Origin: Massilia sp. 9I
GTDB taxonomy: Bacteria > Pseudomonadota > Gammaproteobacteria > Burkholderiales > Burkholderiaceae_D
Assembly (NCBI RefSeq): GCF_902506415.1
Contig: NZ_LR733275.1
Location: forward strand, 3,625,617 to 3,689,616
Direction: 5' to 3'
DNA length: 64,000 bases
Shown in pieces: positions 47,545 to 56,813 of the stretch. Numbering within the stretch: the first letter of the stretch is position 1; every line of letters begins with the position of its first letter. Below the pieces are notes generated by a model. It searched no databases and was not told the DNA's origin. It saw only the letters and a program-made list of their open reading frames with translations. Made by a program: the position numbers and the translations under genes.

Positions 47545-49974
47545 ATGACTTCAACGAAGACGAACTCTTGCTGCTCAAGCGCGCCTGCGAGCACGCCACA
47601 GGAATCCAGCCGCTGCAATGCAGCAGGTGCCATCACGAGTCACGCTGACCAGGGAATGAGCCAAGGACAAGATGCATCAGGCACGCTCGGTTGCGCGGGG
47701 CGCCCTGACCGAGGAAACTGTTCGCTGGAGGCATCCCAAGTTCCCGTGGGCGAAACAATTGAGGTCAGTGCTTCTGAGGTAACGTGCTGCTCAGCAGCTG
47801 CATTTGACGCTTCGCAAGCGGTGACCCCGACCGTAATGCCGACCGGGTCAAAAATGGTGCGGTATCACATTTCCAATATGGATTGCCCGACTGAGGAACG
47901 TCTCATCCGAAATAAGATTGAGCCGATTGAAGGTATTTCTCGGCTCGAATTTAACCTCATGAGCAGGGTGTTGACTATTCATCATGAGCTAGAGAGCTCT
48001 GACCGAATTGCAGCCGCGTTGCGCGACATCGGTATGAAGGCTGAAGTCCTTGACGACGTCGGTACCTCCCGAGGCGCTGTACCGGCGCCTGCCGGCCTTA
48101 CATCTGGCCAGAAGGTCATGCTAGTGATTTCGGGAGCGACTGCTGCGATAGCGGAGGTGCTTGCATGGACGACGCACACAGACTCGTCTCCGCTGGTAGT
48201 GCTTTTTGCGCTTGTCTCGATTGCGACTGGTGGGATACCGACGCTGAGAAAAGGGGTCATCGCACTACGTAATCTGACGCTCGACATCAACTTCCTGATG
48301 AGCCTTGCGGTCATCGGCGCGGTCGTAATCGGCCAATGGCCAGAGGCCGCAATGGTTGTCTTCCTTTTCGCTGTGGCAGAACTCATCGAGAGCCTATCGC
48401 TCACTAGGGCCAGGAACGCCGTCCACAGTCTGCTCAAGCTGGCACCTGACGTGGCCAACCTTCGGTCGCCTAATGGTGAACTGCGCGAAGTACCGGTTGA
48501 AGCGGTACAAGTCGGCGATGTCCTTCTAGTGAAGCCTGGTGACCGCATCCCGCTCGATGGCATTGTCCAGGGCGGCGAGTCTTCGGTAAACCAGGCACCT
48601 ATTACCGGCGAAAGCGTACCTGTCGACAAAGCGGCCGGTGACCAGGTTTTTGCCGGCACCATCAATGAGCGAGGTGTCCTGGAAGTCAGGGCGACATCGG
48701 ACAGCCGAAACAGCACCCTTGCCAAAATCGTCCGAGTAATCGAGGAAACGCAGAGCAATCAGGCACCGACCCAGCGTTTTGTCGACGTTTTCGCGCGTTA
48801 CTACACTCCTGCCGTGGTCCTCCTGGCGTTGTCGGTCGCGCTAGTTCCGCCTCTGGTATTCGGCGGAGAATTTGTCCCATGGCTCTACAAGGCCCTAGTC
48901 CTTCTGGTCATCGCCTGTCCTTGTGCCCTGGTCATCTCTACGCCGGTGACCATCGTGAGCGGCCTCACTGCTGCAACAAGGATGGGCATCTTGGTGAAAG
49001 GTGGCCAGTTCCTTGAAACCGGCTACAGACTTCGAGCTATGGCTGTAGATAAAACCGGTACGCTAACGACCGGCCGGCCGAAAGTCACCGAAGTAGCTAC
49101 GATGTCGTCCCTCTCAAGCGAAGACGTTCTGCGTATTGCCGGTAGTCTGGACATGAATTCGTCGCATCCCTTGGCGAGTGCGATTGTCGCTGCCTCCGCG
49201 TCAAGTGGCGCACCGATGCCCGTATCGTCCTTTGAATCGCTGCCAGGACGTGGAGTTCGGGGCACCGTCGGCGGAGTGGCATACCACTTGGGTAACCAGC
49301 GATTGATAAGGGAACTGGGCCTCATTACTCCCGCGGTAGAACAAGTCCTCGGCAGCCTCGAAGAACAAGGGAAGACGACAGTCATCCTGGCCGACTTCGC
49401 GTCAGTTCTAGGGGTGATTGCAGTGGCCGATTCAGTTCGTCCGGAAGCCGCGCTGGCAATTGACCGGTTGAAGCAGATGGGCGTTACCACTGTGATGCTC
49501 ACCGGCGATAACGAGCGAACAGCACAGCATGTAGCAAAGCTAACTGGGATTGGCACTGTTCTCGCGCAGCTTCTGCCGGAGCGGAAGCTAGAAGAAGTAG
49601 CAGAACTTCAAAGGCAATTCGGTATGGTTGGCATGCTTGGTGACGGCATTAACGATGCTCCAGCGTTGGCCAAGGCAGACATCGGGTTTGCTATGGGGGC
49701 TGCCGGCAGCGATACCGCCATCGAGACTGCAGACGTTGCGCTCATGAACGACGACCTTACAAAACTTGCTTCGTTTGTTTCCCTCAGCCGCTCGACCCAT
49801 GCGATTCTGATTCAGAACATAGTCCTTGCTCTCGGCATCAAAGCAGTCTTCTTTGCTCTTGCGCTAGCTGGTTCTGCGACGTTGTGGATGGCCGTGTTCG
49901 CTGACGTTGGAGCAAGCTTACTGGTCGTCTTCAACGGACTTCGCCTGCTGAAATCTAGCAAAGCACAGTCATAG
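47545..49974 (+). CDS. cadA: Cadmium/zinc/lead-exporting P1B-type ATPase
   Basis: 809 aa inner-membrane pump exporting Cd2+, Zn2+ or Pb2+. The first about 100 residues are a low-complexity Cys-rich tail (NSCCSSAP, SRCNAAG, GCAG, GNCSLE, VTCCSA). A heavy-metal-associated domain with MDCPTEE (C114) follows. The membrane metal site is C458-P-C460, phosphorylation is at D502 in DKTGT, the conserved SSHPLA is in the N-domain, and [20 protein letters not shown] forms the hinge. The long Cys-rich tail is unusual among CadA proteins. Regulated by cadR. Confidence 0.95.
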   Translation: MTSTKTNSCCSSAPASTPQESSRCNAAGAITSHADQGMSQGQDASGTLGCAGRPDRGNCSLEASQVPVGETIEVSASEVTCCSAAAFDASQAVTPTVMPTGSKMVRYHISNMDCPTEERLIRNKIEPIEGISRLEFNLMSRVLTIHHELESSDRIAAALRDIGMKAEVLDDVGTSRGAVPAPAGLTSGQKVMLVISGATAAIAEVLAWTTHTDSSPLVVLFALVSIATGGIPTLRKGVIALRNLTLDINFLMSLAVIGAVVIGQWPEAAMVVFLFAVAELIESLSLTRARNAVHSLLKLAPDVANLRSPNGELREVPVEAVQVGDVLLVKPGDRIPLDGIVQGGESSVNQAPITGESVPVDKAAGDQVFAGTINERGVLEVRATSDSRNSTLAKIVRVIEETQSNQAPTQRFVDVFARYYTPAVVLLALSVALVPPLVFGGEFVPWLYKALVLLVIACPCALVISTPVTIVSGLTAATRMGILVKGGQFLETGYRLRAMAVDKTGTLTTGRPKVTEVATMSSLSSEDVLRIAGSLDMNSSHPLASAIVAASASSGAPMPVSSFESLPGRGVRGTVGGVAYHLGNQRLIRELGLITPAVEQVLGSLEEQGKTTVILADFASVLGVIAVADSVRPEAALAIDRLKQMGVTTVMLTGDNERTAQHVAKLTGIGTVLAQLLPERKLEEVAELQRQFGMVGMLGDGINDAPALAKADIGFAMGAAGSDTAIETADVALMNDDLTKLASFVSLSRSTHAILIQNIVLALGIKAVFFALALAGSATLWMAVFADVGASLLVVFNGLRLLKSSKAQS

Positions 49975-50035
49975 AACACGCCCATGTTGTCGGCCTACAC
50001 TTCGTCGTAACCATACCTATGCTATCGTCCGCACC

Positions 50036-50380
50036 GTGAAAAGACTTCTCCTCATACTGTTGATGCTCGTACTGCCTGCCCAGTATTCTTGGTCAGCTGC
50101 TGCCGCGTATTGCCAGCACGAGACCGGAGCTTCCCTGCATTTCGGGCACCATGCGCACGAGCATGAGGAGAAGTTCGGCGCGGCCGACGACGACGGAGAG
50201 ATGGAAAAAGCGCACGCAGACTGCGAATACTGCCACCTCTTCTCCCATGCCTTTTTCACCAGTACCCCTGACGAACCTCCGAATCCTGAAGCACGTGGTC
50301 ATGCAGCACCTGGAGCGCTGAACTACTCGTCACATATCCCAGAAGGCCCCTCAAAGCCCGACTGGCATCTCGTCGCCTAG
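50036..50380 (+). CDS. czcI: CzcI-like periplasmic protein
   Basis: 114 aa. The signal peptide MKRLLLILLMLVLPAQYSWSA is followed by a His-rich segment (HFGHHAHEHEEKF) and cysteines in YCQHE and DCEYCHLFSH. It matches the small regulatory CzcI proteins that precede czcCBA in Cupriavidus-type operons. It lies 61 bp after cadA and 73 bp before czcC, so the set may be one transcript. Confidence 0.82.
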   Translation: MKRLLLILLMLVLPAQYSWSAAAAYCQHETGASLHFGHHAHEHEEKFGAADDDGEMEKAHADCEYCHLFSHAFFTSTPDEPPNPEARGHAAPGALNYSSHIPEGPSKPDWHLVA

Positions 50381-50453
50381 CAGCGACGAGACTCCCTCAG
50401 TTAATCCCTAACCAGGGGTCCCGTCGAATTTCGTCCAAATTTCGGAGAATTCG

Positions 50454-51749
50454 ATGTATCGACCAATTATTCCGCTTCTAGCGGTGGCATTGAGCTGTCC
50501 AGCTCTTGCCCAAATAACGGCACGCCCGCCTGCGCAGCTTGGGCATTCGATGCCATCAAATGCTACAAACCAAACGCGTGAAACCTCAGACTCGTTATCT
50601 TTACAAGCCGCGCTTCGCTTGGCCATAGAGGCGAACCCTGAACTCCGGGCAGCCGAACATGAGGTCCTGGCCGTAGACGCGGCCACGATGCAGGCTCGGT
50701 CATTACCGAACCCGACTCTTGAGATTGGTGTCGAGGACACCAGGCGCGAGACCAGAGAAACTACTGTTCAGCTCAGCCAACCGCTTGAACTAGGCGGCAG
50801 ACGTTCCAGCCGTGTGAGCGCAGCTGAACGGGCCCAGGACGCGGCACAGGCGGACCTACGCGTCAGGCGAGCCGCGGTTCAGGCTGATGTCATTACGGCA
50901 TTCATGAACACAGTGGCGGCACAGGAGCGTTTGCGACTTTCCCAGGAATCACAAGACGTCGCCGATAGAGTGACGACTGCGGTCTCCAAACGCGTCCAAG
51001 CAGGGAAAGCCTCGCCCGTAGAGGAAACCCGGGCACGTGTCGCGCAGTCGTATGTTCGTCTCGAGGTGTCAAAAGCGCAGAGTGAACTAAGCAACGCTCG
51101 GCTTGCCTTGGCCTCTACGTGGAAAAACGTCTCTCCGCAATTCAAGCATGCCGTTGGCACGGTATCCATTCTCCCCGAGCTTCCAAGCTGGGAAGTGCTA
51201 GTTGCTAAGTTCTCGTCCTTGCCTGGGGTAGTCCGCGCTCGTGTAGAAGTGGCTCGCCGCGAGGCCCTCGTCGCAGTTGAACAGAGCAGGCGTACTCCCG
51301 ACGTCGCCATTACGGCCGGCGTAAAGCGGTCGGCTGAGCTGGGCCGAAATCAAGCAGTCTTTGGCCTCTCAGTACCTCTACCTCTATTCGACAGGAACCG
51401 TGGAAACGTCCTTGAAGCACTCCGTCGAACAGATGTTGCAAAGGATGAGTTCGAAGCTGCCGAGACCAAGACCTACAACGGCCTTGCCCAGGCGTACGAA
51501 CGGCTGCGCGTGTCTCGGCATGAGGCTCAGGTACTCGCCTCCGAGATTCTTCCAGGTGCCCAAAGCGCATATGACGCTGCCGTTAAGGGGTTTGAGTTCG
51601 GCAAGTTCGCCTATTTCGATGTGCTAGATGCCCAGCGCACGCTTATCCAATCGAAAGCGGATTACCTGCGTGCGTTCTCTGAATCGCATCGTGCCGCCGC
51701 GGACATCACACGTATTACCGGCGAAGACATGCCGAGCATCGAACACTAA
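50454..51749 (+). CDS. czcC: Outer-membrane factor of a Co/Zn/Cd efflux system
   Basis: 431 aa TolC-like protein with signal peptide MYRPIIPLLAVALSCPALA. The OEP repeats are seen as SLQAALRLAIEANPELRAAEHEV (first) and SVPLPLFDRNRGNVLEALRRTDVA (second), with long coiled-coil helices between. GGAG precedes the ATG. It forms the outer channel with CzcB and CzcA and is the first gene of czcCBA. Confidence 0.94.
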   Translation: MYRPIIPLLAVALSCPALAQITARPPAQLGHSMPSNATNQTRETSDSLSLQAALRLAIEANPELRAAEHEVLAVDAATMQARSLPNPTLEIGVEDTRRETRETTVQLSQPLELGGRRSSRVSAAERAQDAAQADLRVRRAAVQADVITAFMNTVAAQERLRLSQESQDVADRVTTAVSKRVQAGKASPVEETRARVAQSYVRLEVSKAQSELSNARLALASTWKNVSPQFKHAVGTVSILPELPSWEVLVAKFSSLPGVVRARVEVARREALVAVEQSRRTPDVAITAGVKRSAELGRNQAVFGLSVPLPLFDRNRGNVLEALRRTDVAKDEFEAAETKTYNGLAQAYERLRVSRHEAQVLASEILPGAQSAYDAAVKGFEFGKFAYFDVLDAQRTLIQSKADYLRAFSESHRAAADITRITGEDMPSIEH

Positions 51750-51758
51750 GAGAAGAAA

Positions 51759-53000
51759 ATGGACAGCAAAATTTCAAAGAAACAGCTGGCGTACGTCGTC
51801 GGCATCGTAGCCATAGGCGCCGTCCTGGCGTTCCTCATCCTATTGACCAAGCCACAGGCTCCAGCCGCCGAGACAGGCGAGGCAGAGCATGCTGAGGAAC
51901 AGGTTGTGAGTAAGGAGGGAGGCGAAGCGGGTGAAGAAGCCCATGAAGCCGAAGAAGCGCATTCTGACAGCGTTAAACTCACCGACGCTCAAATCGCAGC
52001 TTCAGGAATCAAGGTGTTAAAGGCAGGGCCAGCTACGATTCGTTCTACGCTTACTCTTCCGGGAGAGATTAAGTTCAACCAGGACAGGACGGCACAGGTT
52101 GTCCCACTCCTTGAGGGGACCGTACAGGCTGTACACGCAGACATCGGTCAATCAGTGAAAAAGGGGCAAGTGCTGGCCGTTATCGCAAGCGTGGAACTCT
52201 CCGACCTGCGTAGCCAACTGCTCACTGCCGAAAAGCGACTATCGCTAGCCAAAACGACCCTCGCGCGTGAGAAGAAACTGTGGGAAGAGAAAATCTCAGC
52301 AGAGCAGGACTACCTCCAGGCCCGCCAGGCGATGCAGGAGGCAGAAATCGACTATCGCAACGCGGAGCAAAAGCTCCGCGCACTTGGCTCCAGCGCCCAT
52401 TCGAAAGGCGGGTTGAACAGCTACGAGCTCCGGGCCCCCTTCAATGGTGTAGTCGTAGAAAAGGCCGTCTCCTTGGGTCAGTCTGTCAAAGAGGACTCGT
52501 CCCTCTTTACCATTGCTGACCTTTCCACCGTCTGGGCGGATGTTGCGGTGCCGGCCGGTGACCTCGGTAACGTGCGTGTTGGGGAGCAGGTCACGGTCAG
52601 AGCGAGCGCGCTTGACACTGAAGCCGTCGGGAAGATTGCATACGTCGGCTCGCTGCTCGGTGCTGAAACTCGCACTGCCACCGCCCGCGTTGTCCTCCCC
52701 AATCCCGCCCTGTCCTGGCGTCCGGGACTGTTCGTCAACGTCGAGGTACAGCTCCAGTCGAATCAGCAGGAAGCCCCGGTCACGGTTGCAGCGGCCGCGA
52801 TTCAAACTGTTGAAGAGAAGCCAACGGTATTCGTCCGTATGCCTGGAGGCTTCCGAGCGGAGCACGTGACTCTTGGCCGTAGAGATACTGCGACGGTCGA
52901 GGTGACGAAGGGGCTCGCCCCAGGCACCGAGTACGCTGCCGGCAACAGCTTTGTAATCAAAGCGGAGCTGGGTAAATCCAGCGACGAAGATTCTCACTAA
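51759..53000 (+). CDS. czcB: Periplasmic adaptor of a Co/Zn/Cd efflux system
   Basis: 413 aa membrane-fusion protein. One N-terminal membrane helix (QLAYVVGIVAIGAVLAFLILLT) is followed by an acidic/His region (EHAEEQVVSKEGGEAGEEAH). The biotinyl-lipoyl halves are at GTVQAVHADIGQSVKKGQVLAVI and NSYELRAPFNGVVVEKAVSLG, around a coiled-coil hairpin (LLTAEKRLSLAKTTLAREKK). It links CzcA with CzcC, lies 9 bp after czcC and 14 bp before czcA. Confidence 0.94.
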   Translation: MDSKISKKQLAYVVGIVAIGAVLAFLILLTKPQAPAAETGEAEHAEEQVVSKEGGEAGEEAHEAEEAHSDSVKLTDAQIAASGIKVLKAGPATIRSTLTLPGEIKFNQDRTAQVVPLLEGTVQAVHADIGQSVKKGQVLAVIASVELSDLRSQLLTAEKRLSLAKTTLAREKKLWEEKISAEQDYLQARQAMQEAEIDYRNAEQKLRALGSSAHSKGGLNSYELRAPFNGVVVEKAVSLGQSVKEDSSLFTIADLSTVWADVAVPAGDLGNVRVGEQVTVRASALDTEAVGKIAYVGSLLGAETRTATARVVLPNPALSWRPGLFVNVEVQLQSNQQEAPVTVAAAAIQTVEEKPTVFVRMPGGFRAEHVTLGRRDTATVEVTKGLAPGTEYAAGNSFVIKAELGKSSDEDSH

Positions 53001-53014
53001 GGCGGAGCGCACTC

Positions 53015-56000
53015 ATGTTCGAACGTCTAATCCGCTTTGCCATCGCGCACCGATGGCTGGTCCTTCTAATCGTCGTCGGTATGGCGGCGATTGGAGTCTA
53101 CAACTATCAACGTCTCCCCATCGACGCCGTCCCGGACATCACGAATGTTCAGGTCCAAATTAACACTGCGGCGCCCGGGTTCTCGCCGCTCGAGTCGGAG
53201 CAACGGGTAACGTATCCTATCGAGAACGTAATGGCCGGTCTGCCGAATCTTGAGCAGACAAGGTCCATTTCTCGTTACGGACTTTCGCAAGTGACGGTGA
53301 CGTTCAAAGACGGGACCGACATCTACTTTGCCCGGCAGCTCGTGAACGAAAAGCTGCAGGAGGCAAAAGAGCGCCTACCTGCGGGCGTCACCCCGGAAAT
53401 GGGTCCCATTTCGACGGGTCTCGGAGAAATCTACCTCTGGACAGTAGAGGCCGATGAGAACGCACGCAAGCCCGATGGGACACCGTACACGCCAACGGAC
53501 CTTCGGGAAGTTCAAGACTGGATTATCAAGCCACAGCTTCGGGTTGTGCCTGGCGTCACTGAGGTCAATTCCATCGGTGGATACGTGAAGGAGTATCACG
53601 TCGCCCCCAATCCGCAGCGCCTGGCCGCATACGGCTTCACGATGAAAGACATTGTCGAGGCGATAGACCGTAACAACAGCACTGCGGGCGCCGGGTATAT
53701 CGAGCGTCGCGGCGAACAGCTTCTAGTTCGCGCACCGGGACAGGTACGGACGCTTGATGAGATTGCGAGTATCACCTTGGGAACCGCTCAGGGAATCCCA
53801 ATTCGCGTTCGGGATGTGGCTGAAGTAAGTATTGGCCAAGAGCTTCGTACTGGCGCCGCGACTGACAACGGGCGCGAGGTGGTGCTTGGAACGGTCTTTA
53901 TGCTTATCGGTCAGAACAGCCGCGCCGTCTCCCAAGCGGTCGACCTGAAGATGAAGGAGATTAATCGAACCCTTCCGAAAGGCGTGCATGCAATAACGGT
54001 CTATGACCGAACGGTGCTGGTCGACAAGGCCATCAATACCGTCAAGAAGAACTTGGTAGAGGGCGCGTTGCTCGTCGTCGCAGTGCTGTTTCTCTTCCTG
54101 GGAAACATCCGCGCTGCAATCATCGCTGCAATGGTCATACCGCTTTCGATGCTCTTCACCTTTACAGGCATGGTCACGTACAAGGTCAGCGCTAACCTGC
54201 TTAGCTTGGGGGCCCTGGACTTCGGCATCATCATCGACGGGGCCGTGGTAATCGTCGAAAACTGTGTGCGAAAGCTTGCAGAAGCGCAGGGACGTCTCGG
54301 GCGCCCGCTGACTCGAACGGAACGCTTTGAAGAGGTGTTCGCAGCGTCGCGCGAGGCGCGCCGGCCGCTACTCTTCGGCCAGCTCATCATCATGGTGGTT
54401 TACCTGCCCATCTTCGCCCTCTCTGGGGTTGAAGGCCGGATGTTCCATCCGATGGCTATAACCGTCGTCATCGCCCTGCTCGGAGCCATGATTCTTTCGA
54501 TTACTTTCGTTCCTGCCGCCGTAGCGCTGTTCATCGGTAAGTCGGTGGCGGAGAAGGAAAGCAGATTGATGCACCAAGCCAAGCGGCTCTACGAGCCGCT
54601 CCTTCGCAAGGTCATGGCTAACGGTCCTGTCGTCATTACGTTCGCCGTAGTCAGCATCTTACTGTCGGGCCTTCTGGCGACGCGTCTTGGCAGCGAATTT
54701 GCGCCAAGCCTGAACGAGGGAGACTTTGCCATCAACGCAAACCGCATCCCGGGTACAAGCTTGTCCCAAACAGTGGCTATGCAAGCTCAGCTCGAACGTG
54801 AGCTAAAAGCCAAGCATCCGGAAATTGAACGCGTGTTTGCTCGCACCGGAACGTCTGAGGTAGCCTCTGACCCAATGCCGCCAACGATGTCTGACGGCTA
54901 CGTGATGCTCAAGCCAGAAGCACAGTGGCCGAAGCCGAAAAAGTCCCGCGACGAGTTGCTTGAGGCGATTCAAGCAACTGCGGCAACTCTGCCTGGTAAC
55001 GCCTACGAGTTCTCTCAGCCAATCCAGCTCCGGTTTAACGAACTCATCTCTGGGGTCCGTAGCGACGTTGCTGTTAAAGTGTTTGGGGACGACATGGAGG
55101 TGCTCACCGAAACTGCTGAGCGACTGTCCAAGGCCTTGGCGAAGGTCGCTGGCGCGACTGATGTGAAAGTTGAGCAGGCAACGGGCTTGCCGACGTTAGC
55201 GATAAATATCGATAGAAACAAGGCATCGAGATATGGTCTGGACATAAGCGATGTCCAGAACGCTGTCGCCACTGCTGTAGGGGGTAAGGAAGCGGGAACG
55301 GTCTTCGAAGGAGACCGTCAATTCGGCATCGTAGTTCGACTCCCGGAGGGCACTAGGAACGACTTGGATTCGCTGGGACGCCTGCCAATTTCGCTCCCTC
55401 GCTTCGAGCAATCGACCTCTGGCCCGCGTTTCATTCCGTTGCGTGAGGTTGCTACTCTGGAGGTTGGCCCTGGGCCCAACCAGATTAGTCGAGAAAGCGG
55501 AAAGCGACGTGTTGTCGTGTCGGCGAACGTTCGCGGGCGAGACATCGGTTCTTTTGTGAACGAAGCCCAGGTGTCGATTGAAAAGTCAGTTTCGGTACCT
55601 GCGGGGTACTGGACAGTGTGGGGTGGCCAGTTTGAGCAGTTAGAGTCAGCGACCGGCCGGCTAAAAGTGGTAGTCCCGCTGGCACTGCTTCTAGTGTTCA
55701 CTCTGCTCTTCGCGATGTTCGGTAACCTTCGAGATGGGTTGATTGTGTTTTCCGGGATTCCGTTCGCGCTTACCGGTGGAGTGCTCGCACTATGGCTCCG
55801 TGGGATTCCGCTCTCAATCTCAGCCGCTGTCGGCTTCATTGCGCTATCAGGTGTTGCCGTGCTAAACGGACTGGTAATGGTCTCGTTTATCAAGCGCCTG
55901 CAGGAAGACGGAAGGCCGCTTCATGACGCCATCCACGACGGGGCGTTGACCCGTCTGCGACCAGTGCTTATGACCGCTCTCGTGGCTTCAGTCGGGTTTA

Positions 56001-56185
56001 TCCCAATGGCCATTGCAACTGGGACTGGCGCCGAGGTCCAGAGGCCGCTGGCAACGGTCGTCATTGGCGGCATTCTTTCCTCTACGGCGCTGACGCTGCT
56101 TGTTCTGCCAATCTTGTACCGGTTCGCCTATCGCCGCAGAAATGGTGTCATGGTGGCTGGCATGAAGCAGGAAGTTATCTCTTAA
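53015..56185 (+). CDS. czcA: RND pump of a Co/Zn/Cd efflux system
   Basis: 1056 aa heavy-metal-efflux RND transporter with twelve membrane helices and two large periplasmic loops. The proton-relay motif is DFGIIIDGAVVIVEN with D402, D408 and E415, the exact positions known in Cupriavidus CzcA. That signature (DFG-x3-D-G-x4-EN) assigns it to HME1, specific for Co/Zn/Cd rather than monovalent Cu/Ag. Complete at both ends with the normal length. Confidence 0.96.
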   Translation: MFERLIRFAIAHRWLVLLIVVGMAAIGVYNYQRLPIDAVPDITNVQVQINTAAPGFSPLESEQRVTYPIENVMAGLPNLEQTRSISRYGLSQVTVTFKDGTDIYFARQLVNEKLQEAKERLPAGVTPEMGPISTGLGEIYLWTVEADENARKPDGTPYTPTDLREVQDWIIKPQLRVVPGVTEVNSIGGYVKEYHVAPNPQRLAAYGFTMKDIVEAIDRNNSTAGAGYIERRGEQLLVRAPGQVRTLDEIASITLGTAQGIPIRVRDVAEVSIGQELRTGAATDNGREVVLGTVFMLIGQNSRAVSQAVDLKMKEINRTLPKGVHAITVYDRTVLVDKAINTVKKNLVEGALLVVAVLFLFLGNIRAAIIAAMVIPLSMLFTFTGMVTYKVSANLLSLGALDFGIIIDGAVVIVENCVRKLAEAQGRLGRPLTRTERFEEVFAASREARRPLLFGQLIIMVVYLPIFALSGVEGRMFHPMAITVVIALLGAMILSITFVPAAVALFIGKSVAEKESRLMHQAKRLYEPLLRKVMANGPVVITFAVVSILLSGLLATRLGSEFAPSLNEGDFAINANRIPGTSLSQTVAMQAQLERELKAKHPEIERVFARTGTSEVASDPMPPTMSDGYVMLKPEAQWPKPKKSRDELLEAIQATAATLPGNAYEFSQPIQLRFNELISGVRSDVAVKVFGDDMEVLTETAERLSKALAKVAGATDVKVEQATGLPTLAINIDRNKASRYGLDISDVQNAVATAVGGKEAGTVFEGDRQFGIVVRLPEGTRNDLDSLGRLPISLPRFEQSTSGPRFIPLREVATLEVGPGPNQISRESGKRRVVVSANVRGRDIGSFVNEAQVSIEKSVSVPAGYWTVWGGQFEQLESATGRLKVVVPLALLLVFTLLFAMFGNLRDGLIVFSGIPFALTGGVLALWLRGIPLSISAAVGFIALSGVAVLNGLVMVSFIKRLQEDGRPLHDAIHDGALTRLRPVLMTALVASVGFIPMAIATGTGAEVQRPLATVVIGGILSSTALTLLVLPILYRFAYRRRNGVMVAGMKQEVIS

Positions 56186-56462
56186 CCGGTTCCAGCAGCG
56201 GCTGAGGGAATAGCTCGGCCGCTGAGGATTAAAGGCACCTACGCATTGGCATTATTTGCAAAGGTAAGCGTTGTTGGCCCCCCTCTTCGCACAGGCAATA
56301 AAGAATCCTAGCAGTTTCATTAGCGCCCGCGCGCCGGCACGGAAGAACTACTTAATAAGCAATAGCAACCGATGTTCTAAACACGCGTGGAATTTGCTGT
56401 ATCAGTCGATTCAAGCGTTGTCGTGATAAATTGCTGACTCCACATATCAGAAAAGATAAGCT

Positions 56463-56756
56463 ATGCCAACCTATCAGGAATACCAGGAACAAATTGCAAA
56501 GTTGCAGATTCTTGCCGAGCAAGCACGCCAAGATGAGCTTAGTGATGCCCGTCGAAAAGTTCGTGAGCTCATGGATGCGCACAAGCTATCGCCATCCGAC
56601 TTTGCAGAGCCAAACAAGAAGGCAAAGCAGTCAGAGAAAAAAGGCACGGTTCAGGCTAAGTATCGCGACCCGGACTCCGGAGCAACTTGGACGGGCCGCG
56701 GCCGGGCACCACGTTGGCTCAACGGTCGAGACAAAGAAAAATTCCTCATCAAATAA
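56463..56756 (+). CDS. H-NS-family nucleoid protein
   Basis: 97 aa. An N-terminal coiled-coil dimerisation helix (YQEYQEQIAKLQILAEQARQ) and a lysine-rich linker are followed by the C-terminal DNA-binding motif KYRDPDSGATWTGRGRAPRWL typical of the HvrA/Bph3v branch. Such proteins on islands silence AT-rich foreign DNA or reduce the cost of acquisition. It has its own spacer of 277 bp after czcA (no terminator or further gene seen there) and converges on the ATP-grasp-like gene. Confidence 0.92.
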   Translation: MPTYQEYQEQIAKLQILAEQARQDELSDARRKVRELMDAHKLSPSDFAEPNKKAKQSEKKGTVQAKYRDPDSGATWTGRGRAPRWLNGRDKEKFLIK

Positions 56757-56813
56757 CAGGTAGTTGCGTCCTGATAAATTGAGATGGCTTCGGTTTAACG
56801 GCGGCACGCTCAG

